Positions 1-5,284 of a stretch of 5,284 nt of DNA are shown here, piece by piece. Positions within the stretch are counted from its first letter, which is position 1, and each line of letters opens with the position of its first letter. The translations under genes and the position numbers were made by a program. Below the pieces are notes generated by a model. It was not told the origin of the DNA. It ran no database searches and was given only the letters and a program-made list of their open reading frames with translations. Source of the stretch: an uncultured Eubacteriales bacterium (GTDB lineage Bacteria; Bacillota; Clostridia; Lachnospirales; Lachnospiraceae). The DNA is taken from contig OMSN01000131.1 in assembly GCA_900313765.1 (NCBI GenBank), positions 1 through 5,284 of the forward strand, written 5' to 3'.

Positions 1-1443
1 TTCAATCTCCACCGGGTCCAGGATGAGTTTTCTCGTCTTCACCTTCTTGGTGCCGCTGCCGCTGCACAGAAGATCTTCACCTTCCTGCTCTTCCTCTTCA
101 AGGTGTGCATGTGTTCTGCACTGACACAGGTTCGCCTCCTGCCCCTCATAGGAGAAGACGGCGCTGCGCACGGTCCCTGCGCCTGCATAGTGGGTAAAAT
201 AACCCGCCCTGTATTTCTCCTGGATCAGGAACGGATAAGAGGCATCGACCGGATTGCCTGTTCCCACGCCTACCGGGATCCTCTGTCTGGCAGCGTAGTT
301 GCGAAGGTCCACCAGCGCTCCGCCCTGGTCCATGTTGATGCAGGCCCTCATGCTCGCATCACAGTACCAGAACAGCTGTTTCTCGGAACCGTACAGGATA
401 TCGATCCAGGGAGCGCATTCCGGCTCGTTGTAGCTCTTCTTTTCACGGTAATAGTCGGCAAATTCCGACATGGTCATGTCGATCAGTTCACCACGCTTCT
501 TCAGCTGCCCGTAATACCCCATTCCGTCTTCATATGACTTTCTGAGAAGTTCATAAGGCGCCTCCCAGCGGCCCATTTTATTCAGCCAGCCCGGGCCGAC
601 AAACATCATATTGTAGGCATAACCGTCATTGTACTTCGCCAGATTCCTGTACTGATCCACCAGGTTGTAATAATACGGAAACTCCCAGGTCTTCGTATCA
701 TAGATCATTCCGCGCAGTACATTCTGCGGATGGGTCCCAAAGTTGGATCCGTTCCCGTCATAGCATGCGAGCAGATCTCTCGACAGATGCGGAATTGCGA
801 CGATCCCGCTGTCCTCCTCCGGGCAGGACGCAGGTGCATGGGTATTCTGCTTCGAAGGGATCCAGGGTGCCCACGGCCCACCGTCCATAAAGGTGTACCA
901 GGAATTGTTGCAGGTATGATATGCCTTCGGTCCTTCTTCCCAGCAGGTCGCCACTGCACATTTTACGGAAGGATAAGCAGACTTGATGTAATTGATCAGG
1001 TCCGCATCCAGATAATAACTGCTCGTAGACTGGGGCCAGAAGCCAAACTTCTCATGGAACATGCCAAAGACATCATCCACGATCGCTTTCTTATCCTCCA
1101 TGGAGAACATCCAGATGCAGAATTCTCTTGTGTGATACTTCTCCCTGAACTGAGGGCATGGAAGTCCCAGAAGAGACAGCCCGATCTCATCACCGTACTG
1201 TGCATGATGCTCTTTGGCCAGCGCCACGGCTTCGTCTGAGAACATGGATGCATACGTCATCTGGATCGTTGTTTTCAGTCCATTCTTATGCGCCGTTTCC
1301 TGCTGGAACCGGAAGATGTCCAGCGATTCATCCCTCAGATCCGCTCTTCCTATGTTTTCCTTCCTGCCGCTGCCCGTCACCTTCTCTGCATACTCAGGTG
1401 CCAGTTCCGGGCGATGAATAATGTTGACAATGAACTCACTCAT
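1..1443 (-). CDS. Large cytoplasmic protein of unassigned family, possible glycoside hydrolase/deacetylase-fold enzyme (3' end beyond window)
   Basis: I translated this frame codon by codon: it is open from an ATG at 1443 to base 1 (481 codons, no stop), so the C-terminus is missing. A purine-rich AAGGG lies about 10 nt before the ATG (around 1459-1454), a usable ribosome site. The protein starts MSEFIVNIIHRPEL and has no signal peptide or membrane segment, so it should be cytoplasmic. Residues about 1-330 look like an alternating alpha/beta domain. DEIGLSLLG (85-93) and GFWPQSTSSYYLDADLI (134-150) loosely recall the 'eiG-H' and 'G-x-x-P' regions of polysaccharide-deacetylase or GH57/GH38-like barrels, but the classical NodB TFDDG motif is absent. 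An aromatic stretch (WYTFMDGGPWAPW, 182-194) could line a sugar site. From about 345 the sequence looks beta-rich, with an acidic patch EEEEQEGED (449-457). The two-part layout reminds me of the DUF3863/DUF3864 proteins, but I cannot confirm that. Its place after a sugar transporter suggests intracellular handling of the imported sugar. The coding call is firm; the function is a guess. Confidence 0.88.
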   Translation of the reverse strand, partial: MSEFIVNIIHRPELAPEYAEKVTGSGRKENIGRADLRDESLDIFRFQQETAHKNGLKTTIQMTYASMFSDEAVALAKEHHAQYGDEIGLSLLGLPCPQFREKYHTREFCIWMFSMEDKKAIVDDVFGMFHEKFGFWPQSTSSYYLDADLINYIKSAYPSVKCAVATCWEEGPKAYHTCNNSWYTFMDGGPWAPWIPSKQNTHAPASCPEEDSGIVAIPHLSRDLLACYDGNGSNFGTHPQNVLRGMIYDTKTWEFPYYYNLVDQYRNLAKYNDGYAYNMMFVGPGWLNKMGRWEAPYELLRKSYEDGMGYYGQLKKRGELIDMTMSEFADYYREKKSYNEPECAPWIDILYGSEKQLFWYCDASMRACINMDQGGALVDLRNYAARQRIPVGVGTGNPVDASYPFLIQEKYRAGYFTHYAGAGTVRSAVFSYEGQEANLCQCRTHAHLEEEEQEGEDLLCSGSGTKKVKTRKLILDPVEIE

Positions 1444-1495
1444 TTTCCCGCATCCCTTCTTATCTGCTTATAGCTTACTTCGTCCTGTGTTCGAA

Positions 1496-1606
1496 CAGAT
1501 CCCTATGCCGGGTCGCTCTCGCTCGGGACGTAACGCAGCGGCACATAGGGACGCAGAATACGCGTCCCAAATGCCGGCGTTCCTAGACGCCCGGCTCAGG
1601 GATCTG
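1496..1606. repeat. G+C-rich nested palindromic element (structured RNA or REP/MITE-like repeat)
   Basis: The ends form a perfect 9-bp inverted repeat, CAGATCCCT (1496-1504) with AGGGATCTG (1598-1606). It continues after a 2x2 mismatch as GCCGGG (1507-1512) with CCCGGC (1590-1595). Inside, CGGCA (1539-1543) can pair with TGCCG (1572-1576) and encloses a perfect 7-bp hairpin, GGGACGC (1548-1554) with GCGTCCC (1562-1568). A further hairpin GGCGT/ACGCC (1576-1580/1587-1591) competes with the outer stem. Smaller dyads flank it: CTGT/ACAG at 1485-1498 and GTCTA/TAGAC at 1631-1645. CCCTATGC occurs at 1501-1508 and again at 1648-1655. It is visibly richer in G+C than its surroundings and carries no convincing gene. 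GGGAC...GTCCC palindromes of this style occur as dispersed intergenic repeats in clostridia, which makes a REP/MITE-like element my first choice. A structured leader of the next gene is the alternative. Confidence 0.6.
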
Positions 1607-1658
1607 TCCTGCCCCAGTACGTATGACTCGGTCTATACCGTAGACTTCCCTATGCTGT

Positions 1659-1688
1659 AAATATGCCATCCCGGAAGCCGGGATGGCA
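1659..1688 (-). terminator. Terminator-like hairpin after the permease genes
   Basis: TGCCATCCCGG (1664-1674) and CCGGGATGGCA (1678-1688) are exact reverse complements, an 11-bp stem that closes to a small loop. On the minus strand it is followed by only TATTT, a short broken U-tract, so termination may be partial. It begins 53 nt after the second permease stop codon. There is no T-run on the plus-strand side. A second, looser dyad nearer the gene, CACGTAA/TTACGTG (1699-1705/1733-1739), has a 27-nt loop and is probably not a terminator. Confidence 0.6.
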
Positions 1689-1741
1689 CTGATAATCACA
1701 CGTAAAAAACGCAAAACCAACCTTCATCATTCTTACGTGAT

Positions 1742-2578
1742 TTATTTGACGGATCCTGTAATACCTTCCGCGAACTGCTTCTGCAGGATGAAGAAGACAA
1801 CCATGGTCGGAATCGAGCAGAACAGAACGCCCATCATCAGCATACCGTAGTCAATTGTATAGCCGGATGCCAGGTTTGCGATCAGCATCGGCATGGTCTG
1901 TGCCCGGTTGTCAGTCATGACGACCTTCGGCCACAGGTATGCGTTCCATGCATTCATGAAAGTGATAACTGCCGCTGCCGCGTAGGTGGAACGCATGATC
2001 GGCATGTACTGTTTGAAGAAGATGCCGACTTCCGTCTGACCGTCTATACGCGCGGCTTCCATGATTGCAGGCGGGAAGTTCCTGGAATTGTTTCGGAACA
2101 TCATGATCATAAATGGCGTTGAGATCTGCGGAAGAATGAAGCCCCACACAGAGTTCAGCATACCCATTCTTGAGATCAGAACAAACAGCGGGATCATGGT
2201 CGCGACGCCCGGGATCATCATTGCCAGGAGCAGGAACGCGAACAGTCTGTCCTTTGCCTTATCCGCATACAGTTCGAAACCGAATCCGGCCAGCGAACAG
2301 ATGAACAGGCACAGGAGGGTCTGCGCGATCGCATACAGGAATGAGTTGCCCATGGACTTCCACAGGGGCTGTGCCGCGAGAAGGTTGCGGAAGTTCTCTG
2401 CCGCATGGGTACCGAACCAGATCTTACCGCGCGCTACATCCACCGTGTCATTGGTGGCTGCCGTGATCATCCAGTAGAGCGGAAACACGGAGAAGAAGCA
2501 CCAGATGATCAGGAAAACATAACTCGGGATCAGCCTTCTCTGGACCGCGGATTTATTTCTCTTTGCCTTCTCAGTCAC
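1742..2578 (-). CDS. Carbohydrate ABC transporter permease, MalG/UgpE-like (CUT1)
   Basis: Integral membrane half of a sugar importer, partner of the permease encoded just upstream. The protein from the GTG at 2578 has 278 residues, normal for MalG-type subunits (about 270-300). Starting at MTEKAKRNKS, it has a basic N-terminus, a first membrane span near 18-40 (YVFLIIWCFFSVFPLYWM), and further spans near 78-102, 112-137, 146-162, 198-214 and 246-267. The BPD_transp_1 EAA loop that docks on the ATPase reads EAARIDGQTEVGIFFKQYMP at 174-193, and the C-terminus FFILQKQFAEGITGSVK is the typical MalG ending. Start choice: an in-frame GTG at 2587 would add three residues, but it lies inside the sequence AAAGTAGGTGAT (2594-2583). 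That sequence matches the 16S anti-SD very well and sits at correct spacing only for the GTG at 2578. The start overlaps the upstream permease stop by 8 nt (GTGACTGA), implying translational coupling. Substrate cannot be read from the sequence. Confidence 0.95.
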   Translation of the reverse strand: MTEKAKRNKSAVQRRLIPSYVFLIIWCFFSVFPLYWMITAATNDTVDVARGKIWFGTHAAENFRNLLAAQPLWKSMGNSFLYAIAQTLLCLFICSLAGFGFELYADKAKDRLFAFLLLAMMIPGVATMIPLFVLISRMGMLNSVWGFILPQISTPFMIMMFRNNSRNFPPAIMEAARIDGQTEVGIFFKQYMPIMRSTYAAAAVITFMNAWNAYLWPKVVMTDNRAQTMPMLIANLASGYTIDYGMLMMGVLFCSIPTMVVFFILQKQFAEGITGSVK

Positions 2579-3467
2579 GTGTATCACCTACTTTCATATT
2601 GATCGCAGCCAGTATAGCGACCATGATAAATACAACGAACGACATGGCAGATGCGTATCCGAACTTGCCGACGCCCTGTCCGAAGGACATGTTGTAGATG
2701 TAGTGCGACATGGTGATCGTGGCATTGGCCGGTCCGCCGTTGGTCAGGTTGACGGATTCGTCGAACAGCTGCAGTGTACCGTTGATGGACATGATAAATG
2801 TCATGACGATGACCGGTTTGAGCAGCGGTACCGTGATCCTCCAGAAAGTTTTCCAGGCGGAGGCGCCGTCGATCTTGGCTGCTTCATAGACCTGATAGTC
2901 AATATTCTGCAGACCTGCCAGGTAGAAGACCATGTTGTATCCGGTCCATCTCCAGATCAGAGCAAAGATGATAACAAATTTGGCAGTACCTGCGGTACCC
3001 AGCCAGTTGATATTGTCGGAAATAAGATGCAGTGACCTCAGGACTGAATTGACAAGACCCTGTGTCGCGAACAGCGACTTGAAGATCAATGCATAGGAAA
3101 CCAGAGAAGTTGCACAGGGAAGGAATACCATGGTACGGAATATTCCCTTGAACTTCAGGTCTTTGTTGTTCAGGATCTGAGCAAGCAGCATCGCAAGGAC
3201 CAGCATGATCGGAACCTGAATGATCAGATACAGGAAGGTGTTCTTCATAGCGGTGATAAAGATCTTATCCTGCATGATGCGCGCATAGTTGTTGTACCAG
3301 GGATCCGCCATCTCCATATTCAGGATCGGTCCCTTTTTGAAAGAAGTGATCAGAGCCTGAACCATCGGATAGAAGTTCATGACAATGATCATAAAAGTCG
3401 CCGGGATCAGAAATGCCCATCCCCAGCGTCTCTGCTTGGCCTTGACGCTGTTTCCGTTTGTTCTCAC
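2571..3467 (-). CDS. Carbohydrate ABC transporter permease, MalF/UgpA-like (CUT1)
   Basis: Membrane subunit of the same importer, 298 residues, the usual size for UgpA/LacF/MsmF-type permeases that lack the long periplasmic insert of enteric MalF. A basic N-terminus (KAKQRRW) precedes span 1 at about 17-37 (WAFLIPATFMIIVMNFYPMV). Other spans are near 76-97, 109-130, 163-186, 215-232 and 272-291. The EAA loop for ATPase contact is EAAKIDGASAWKTFWRITVP at 195-214, with the conserved EAAxIDGA core and G in place. NLTNGGPANAT near 240-250 is the 'LTxGGP' signature common in this permease type. The start is GTG at 3467 with GGAGGGAG (3482-3475) 7 nt upstream. It follows the binding-protein gene by 107 nt and overlaps the next permease by 8 nt. 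No ATPase gene is seen in the window. Confidence 0.96.
   Translation of the reverse strand: MRTNGNSVKAKQRRWGWAFLIPATFMIIVMNFYPMVQALITSFKKGPILNMEMADPWYNNYARIMQDKIFITAMKNTFLYLIIQVPIMLVLAMLLAQILNNKDLKFKGIFRTMVFLPCATSLVSYALIFKSLFATQGLVNSVLRSLHLISDNINWLGTAGTAKFVIIFALIWRWTGYNMVFYLAGLQNIDYQVYEAAKIDGASAWKTFWRITVPLLKPVIVMTFIMSINGTLQLFDESVNLTNGGPANATITMSHYIYNMSFGQGVGKFGYASAMSFVVFIMVAILAAINMKVGDTRD
2583..2594 (-). promoter_or_regulatory. Ribosome binding site that decides the MalG-like start
   Basis: The minus strand reads AAAGTAGGTGAT followed by ACAC and GTG (2578-2576). It matches the ideal AAAGGAGGTGAT complement of the 16S rRNA tail except for one base. It lies inside the 3' end of the upstream permease gene. 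The alternative GTG at 2587 is part of this motif and so cannot use it. Confidence 0.75.
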
Positions 3468-3494
3468 GAGTTATCTCCCTCCAGTAATCGTAAT

Positions 3495-3523
3495 GGCGGG
3501 GATACGATTCCCGCACCCCCGCC
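3495..3523 (-). promoter_or_regulatory. G+C-rich hairpin between binding-protein and permease genes
   Basis: GGCGGGG (3495-3501) and CCCCGCC (3517-3523) form a perfect 7-bp stem with a 15-nt loop. Within it, an alternative GGGA/TCCC hairpin around ATCGTA can form. On the minus strand no U-run follows, so it is not a standard intrinsic terminator. Hairpins in this position often block 3' exonucleases and leave the binding-protein mRNA more abundant than the permease part. That role is inferred. The hairpin ends 13 nt before the permease ribosome site, so it could also modulate translation. Confidence 0.45.
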
Positions 3524-3574
3524 TTAAGATCAGCCAGCCAGTCTGTCAGCAGCTGTTAATCCGAGAGGTGTTTA

Positions 3575-4897
3575 TCAGCCTTCCATCTCGAATTCCAGCT
3601 GTCCCTGGGCATCTTCCAGAGCTGCCGCTACACCTTCAGGAGAAGTATCTCCTGCAGCAACCAGGTTCTGGATAGCGGTGCCGACATACTGACGGCACTG
3701 ATAATGATAATCGGACTGCTCTACGACCGGAACATTTGCGCCCATCTTAACGATGTCAGCATAGATTGCCTGGCCTTCGAAGAAGTCAACGCCTTCCTGA
3801 TATACATCAGATGCGCCTGCCTTGGAGGAGCAGGTGATGACGCCGCCGTTCTTCAGCGCTGCGTCGTAAGTCTCTGTGCTTCCGCCAAGGAAAGTATGGG
3901 CAAGGAAGTCAACAGCCAGCTCCGGCTTGGAGCAGTTTGCAGTGATGTACAGAGAAGATCCGCCGTTGGCTGCATAGCCTTCGCCGCCTTCCAGAGTCGG
4001 CAGAGAGGTGATTGCCCACTTGCCTGTATTCTCTTCTACCAGTTCCATGGACGGGATGATCCAGTTTCCGTTCAGGACGCCTGCAACCATATCACCTACG
4101 ATTGCCTGATCGACATAATCGGACCAGTCATTTCCAAGATACAGAACGTTCTCGGTGATCATGGTGACGATGGCAGCGATGATCTTGTTGTATTTCTCGT
4201 TGGATGCGAAGGTCGGAGCGCCGTCGGTAAACTGGCTCTCGCCCTCAGCCTGGAGCATCATGTACGGAAGGTCATTGCCGGAACCATCCATGCACAGGAG
4301 GTACTTGCCGGTCTTCTCATAGACAGCCTTGCCGACTTCGATGAACTTGTCCCATGTGCAGCCGGTCATGTCATCGATGCTGTAGCCAGCCTCTTCCAGA
4401 AGGTCGGTTCTGTAAGCCATGATAGCGGTACCGTTATCAACCGGAGCGCCATAGTGCACATCGTCGATGGTGCTGTAGGAAAGTTTCTCAGCACCGAAAT
4501 CACTCCAGTCAACATCCGCTGTTGACAGATCCTGCCATGCATCCGGATAGTTCAGATGGAACTGCTGGAAATAGTGATCCTGGAACAGTACGATGTCCGG
4601 AAGGGTGCTGTAATCGCCTGCTGAAGCTGCCAGTGTAACTGCATTCTCAACATCAGAGGAACCGGACTGGGTGATGATATCCAGCTTGAAATCCGGATTG
4701 ACATTCTTCTGGTAATCAGCTTCAGCTGCTTCCAGAGCCGGGATGTTGAAGTTTGCGTCCCATGCATAAACGGACAGAGTATTCTCATCCTCGGAAGCGA
4801 CATCTGCGGTCGGTGTCTCTTCGGCATATACTGCAGCTGACATCATGGAAACTGCCAGTGCCCCGACGGTAAGAAGTGCAATTAACTTTCTCTTCAT
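3575..4897 (-). CDS. Extracellular solute-binding protein family 1 of a sugar ABC importer, with signal peptide but no lipobox
   Basis: Binds a sugar or oligosaccharide outside the membrane and delivers it to the two permeases encoded next. The 440 residues are typical of SBP_bac_1 proteins. The N-terminus MKRKLIALLTVGALAVSMMS is a clear Sec signal peptide (basic start, hydrophobic core 5-22) with a likely signal-peptidase I site after VYA (residue 25). No Cys is present there, so this is not an evident lipoprotein. A mostly acidic, low-complexity linker (about 26-40) precedes LSVYAWDANF. Family landmarks are LPDIVLFQDHYF (99-110), the IMAYRTDLLEEAGYS segment (159-173, equivalent to the usual 'xYNKxLFxKAG'), AGVLNGNWIIPSM (272-284) and GGSSLYITANCSKPELAVDFL (312-332, the C-lobe 'kPeaAxdFl' helix). 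The ATG at 4897 has the ideal AAGGAGGT site upstream. The protein should be exported; ligand is unknown. Confidence 0.96.
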   Translation of the reverse strand: MKRKLIALLTVGALAVSMMSAAVYAEETPTADVASEDENTLSVYAWDANFNIPALEAAEADYQKNVNPDFKLDIITQSGSSDVENAVTLAASAGDYSTLPDIVLFQDHYFQQFHLNYPDAWQDLSTADVDWSDFGAEKLSYSTIDDVHYGAPVDNGTAIMAYRTDLLEEAGYSIDDMTGCTWDKFIEVGKAVYEKTGKYLLCMDGSGNDLPYMMLQAEGESQFTDGAPTFASNEKYNKIIAAIVTMITENVLYLGNDWSDYVDQAIVGDMVAGVLNGNWIIPSMELVEENTGKWAITSLPTLEGGEGYAANGGSSLYITANCSKPELAVDFLAHTFLGGSTETYDAALKNGGVITCSSKAGASDVYQEGVDFFEGQAIYADIVKMGANVPVVEQSDYHYQCRQYVGTAIQNLVAAGDTSPEGVAAALEDAQGQLEFEMEG

Positions 4898-4905
4898 TGT
4901 ACATT

Positions 4906-4914
4906 ACCTCCTTA
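4906..4914 (-). promoter_or_regulatory. Consensus ribosome binding site of the binding-protein gene
   Basis: The minus strand reads TAAGGAGGT, a full match to the anti-SD, 8 nt before the ATG at 4897. It is stronger than the sites of the two GTG-started permeases, consistent with excess binding protein over transporter. An ATG at 4905 is closer to the motif but out of frame. Confidence 0.85.
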
Positions 4915-4943
4915 TACTTCTACTGCGTTGATAGATAATGGCA

Positions 4944-5007
4944 CCATTTCATCGTGCCTCATGGGTATATAATAAACAGGTATGAACAAGGAATGTGGAT
5001 GAAATGG
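4944..5007. promoter_or_regulatory. 10-bp inverted repeat flanking the putative promoter (candidate operator)
   Basis: CCATTTCATC (4944-4953) and GATGAAATGG (4998-5007) are exact reverse complements separated by 44 bp, lying on the two sides of the putative -10 box. Such spaced half-sites suit a dimeric or looping regulator; the AraC-type protein encoded upstream is the natural candidate. The downstream copy also lies in the loop of a GGCAC/GTGCC hairpin (4940-4944/4954-4958), which would sit close to the 5' end of the mRNA. The role as operator is inferred. Confidence 0.4.
4966..4997 (-). promoter_or_regulatory. Putative promoter of the transporter operon
   Basis: The minus strand carries TTTATTATATA around 4976-4966, giving a TATTAT or TATATA -10-like box. 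This is the most AT-rich point between the upstream terminator and the start codon. No good TTGACA sits 16-18 nt upstream (CACATT or TTCCTT at best), which would fit an activator-dependent promoter. A start near 4960 would give a leader of about 60 nt. The position is inferred from composition alone. Confidence 0.4.
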
Positions 5008-5093
5008 GCCTTAATATACGCATTTTCAACCATGTTCGTCAGAACGACAAAACAGGCGTGTTATTCTTTTCATTTCTTCGTACAATCCACAAT

Positions 5094-5137
5094 AAAACCG
5101 TGCTGTTTATGCCTTTAAAGCGTAACAGCACGGTTTT
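5094..5137. terminator. Bidirectional intrinsic terminator after the AraC-type gene
   Basis: AAAACCGTGCTGTT (5094-5107) and AACAGCACGGTTTT (5124-5137) form a perfect 14-bp stem with a 16-nt loop. On the minus strand the stem runs into TTTTATTGT, and on the plus strand into TTTTTATTT, so it works in both directions. It lies 38 nt after the AraC-family stop codon and separates that gene from the transporter operon, which must then have its own promoter. Confidence 0.88.
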
Positions 5138-5175
5138 TATTTGGATAATGTGTACACAGTCAGATCTCGAAAAAC

Positions 5176-5284
5176 CTACCATCCCTTCTGGACGGATACA
5201 TTTACTTCCAGAAGCCTGCTCTCATAGTTCTTCGGATCCTTCTTCCACTGGTAGGGGGTCACCCCGATCACCTGCTTGAAATTA
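5176..5284 (-). CDS. AraC-family transcriptional regulator, C-terminal end only (partial)
   Basis: Reading in from the right edge, one frame gives 35 residues and a TAG at 5178-5176: NFKQVIGVTPYQWKK, then a charged tail ending in SVQKGW. The F-K-x-x-x-G-x-T-P-x-x-(Y/W)-(R/K) pattern is the hallmark of the last helix-turn-helix of AraC/XylS proteins. In the family, F and the G-x-TP turn belong to the second HTH that binds the promoter. The rest of the gene, including any ligand-sensing or response-regulator domain, is outside the window. A terminator follows directly. Position beside a sugar ABC operon on the same strand suggests it controls that operon. The family call is good despite the short length; whether it is a one-component AraC or the response regulator of a two-component pair cannot be told. 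Confidence 0.85.
   Translation of the reverse strand, partial: NFKQVIGVTPYQWKKDPKNYESRLLEVNVSVQKGW

Noticed and set aside
103..1239. Plus-strand open frames at 103-537 and 730-1239
   Set aside because: Both are antisense to the continuous 481-codon minus-strand frame, which has family-like composition and a ribosome site.
1488..1497. TGTTCGAACA as the T-loop of a tRNA
   Set aside because: No acceptor, D or anticodon arm can be fitted around it; it is a self-complementary 10-mer beside the palindromic element.
1421..1660. 79-codon plus-strand open frame across the palindromic spacer
   Set aside because: It runs through nested inverted repeats, has no ribosome site and encodes an Arg/Ala/Pro-rich product typical of translated G+C-rich non-coding DNA.
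3704..4525. 273-codon plus-strand open frame opposite the binding-protein gene
   Set aside because: It lies wholly antisense to a well-supported gene, has no ribosome site I can see, and its product resembles no family. It is a shadow of the opposite strand's codon bias.
4968..4973. Perfect TATAAT on the plus strand as a divergent promoter
   Set aside because: No -35 lies at a suitable distance, no plus-strand gene follows, and the match is a by-product of the AT-rich block that serves the minus strand.
5010..5030. cre-like catabolite control site (TTGAAAATGCG on the minus strand)
   Set aside because: The central CG spacing and the right half do not fit the TGNAANCGNTNNCA pattern.
5149..5158. 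TGTGTACACA perfect palindrome
   Set aside because: It is short and lies between the AraC-type stop codon and its terminator, where an operator is unlikely. It is most likely chance.
4995..5279. 94-codon plus-strand open frame over the terminator and the AraC-type gene end
   Set aside because: It crosses a 14-bp terminator stem and the opposite strand's coding end, and has no recognisable product.

Overview
The window looks like accessory carbohydrate-uptake DNA from a Gram-positive, low-to-mid G+C Firmicute, most likely a gut clostridium of the Lachnospiraceae/Oscillospiraceae type. Three things suggest this: near-perfect Bacillota Shine-Dalgarno sequences (AAGGAGGT-type), GTG starts, and a CUT1-type sugar ABC operon with no ATPase gene beside it. 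The taxon is an inference from gene style; no marker gene is present. All recognisable genes lie on the minus strand, so the operon reads from right to left.

Layout in transcription order. 5284-5176: last 35 codons of an AraC-family regulator. 5137-5094: strong bidirectional intrinsic terminator. About 5010-4898: promoter and leader region with an AT-rich -10-like box, a 10-bp inverted repeat on either side of it and a short hairpin near the expected 5' end of the mRNA. 4897-3575: extracellular solute-binding protein (family 1), with a Sec signal peptide but no lipobox cysteine. 3574-3468: spacer with a G+C-rich hairpin. 3467-2571: MalF/UgpA-like permease (GTG start). 2578-1742: MalG/UgpE-like permease (GTG start, overlapping the previous gene by 8 nt). 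1741-1444: a 298-nt spacer with a terminator-like hairpin and a strongly self-complementary, G+C-rich element of about 111 bp. 1443-1: the first 481 codons of a large cytoplasmic protein, open to the left edge, which I think is a glycoside hydrolase/deacetylase-fold enzyme of unassigned family.

How it may work together (inference): the AraC-type protein senses a sugar or oligosaccharide and controls the binding-protein promoter. The binding protein delivers ligand to the heterodimeric permease, which is powered by an ATPase encoded elsewhere (a shared MsmK/UgpC-type protein is usual in these bacteria). The large cytoplasmic protein may process the imported sugar. The spacer hairpins could step expression down in the order binding protein > permeases > enzyme. 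The least explained parts are the 1-1443 protein and the structured element at 1496-1606. Nothing here amounts to a clearly new system.
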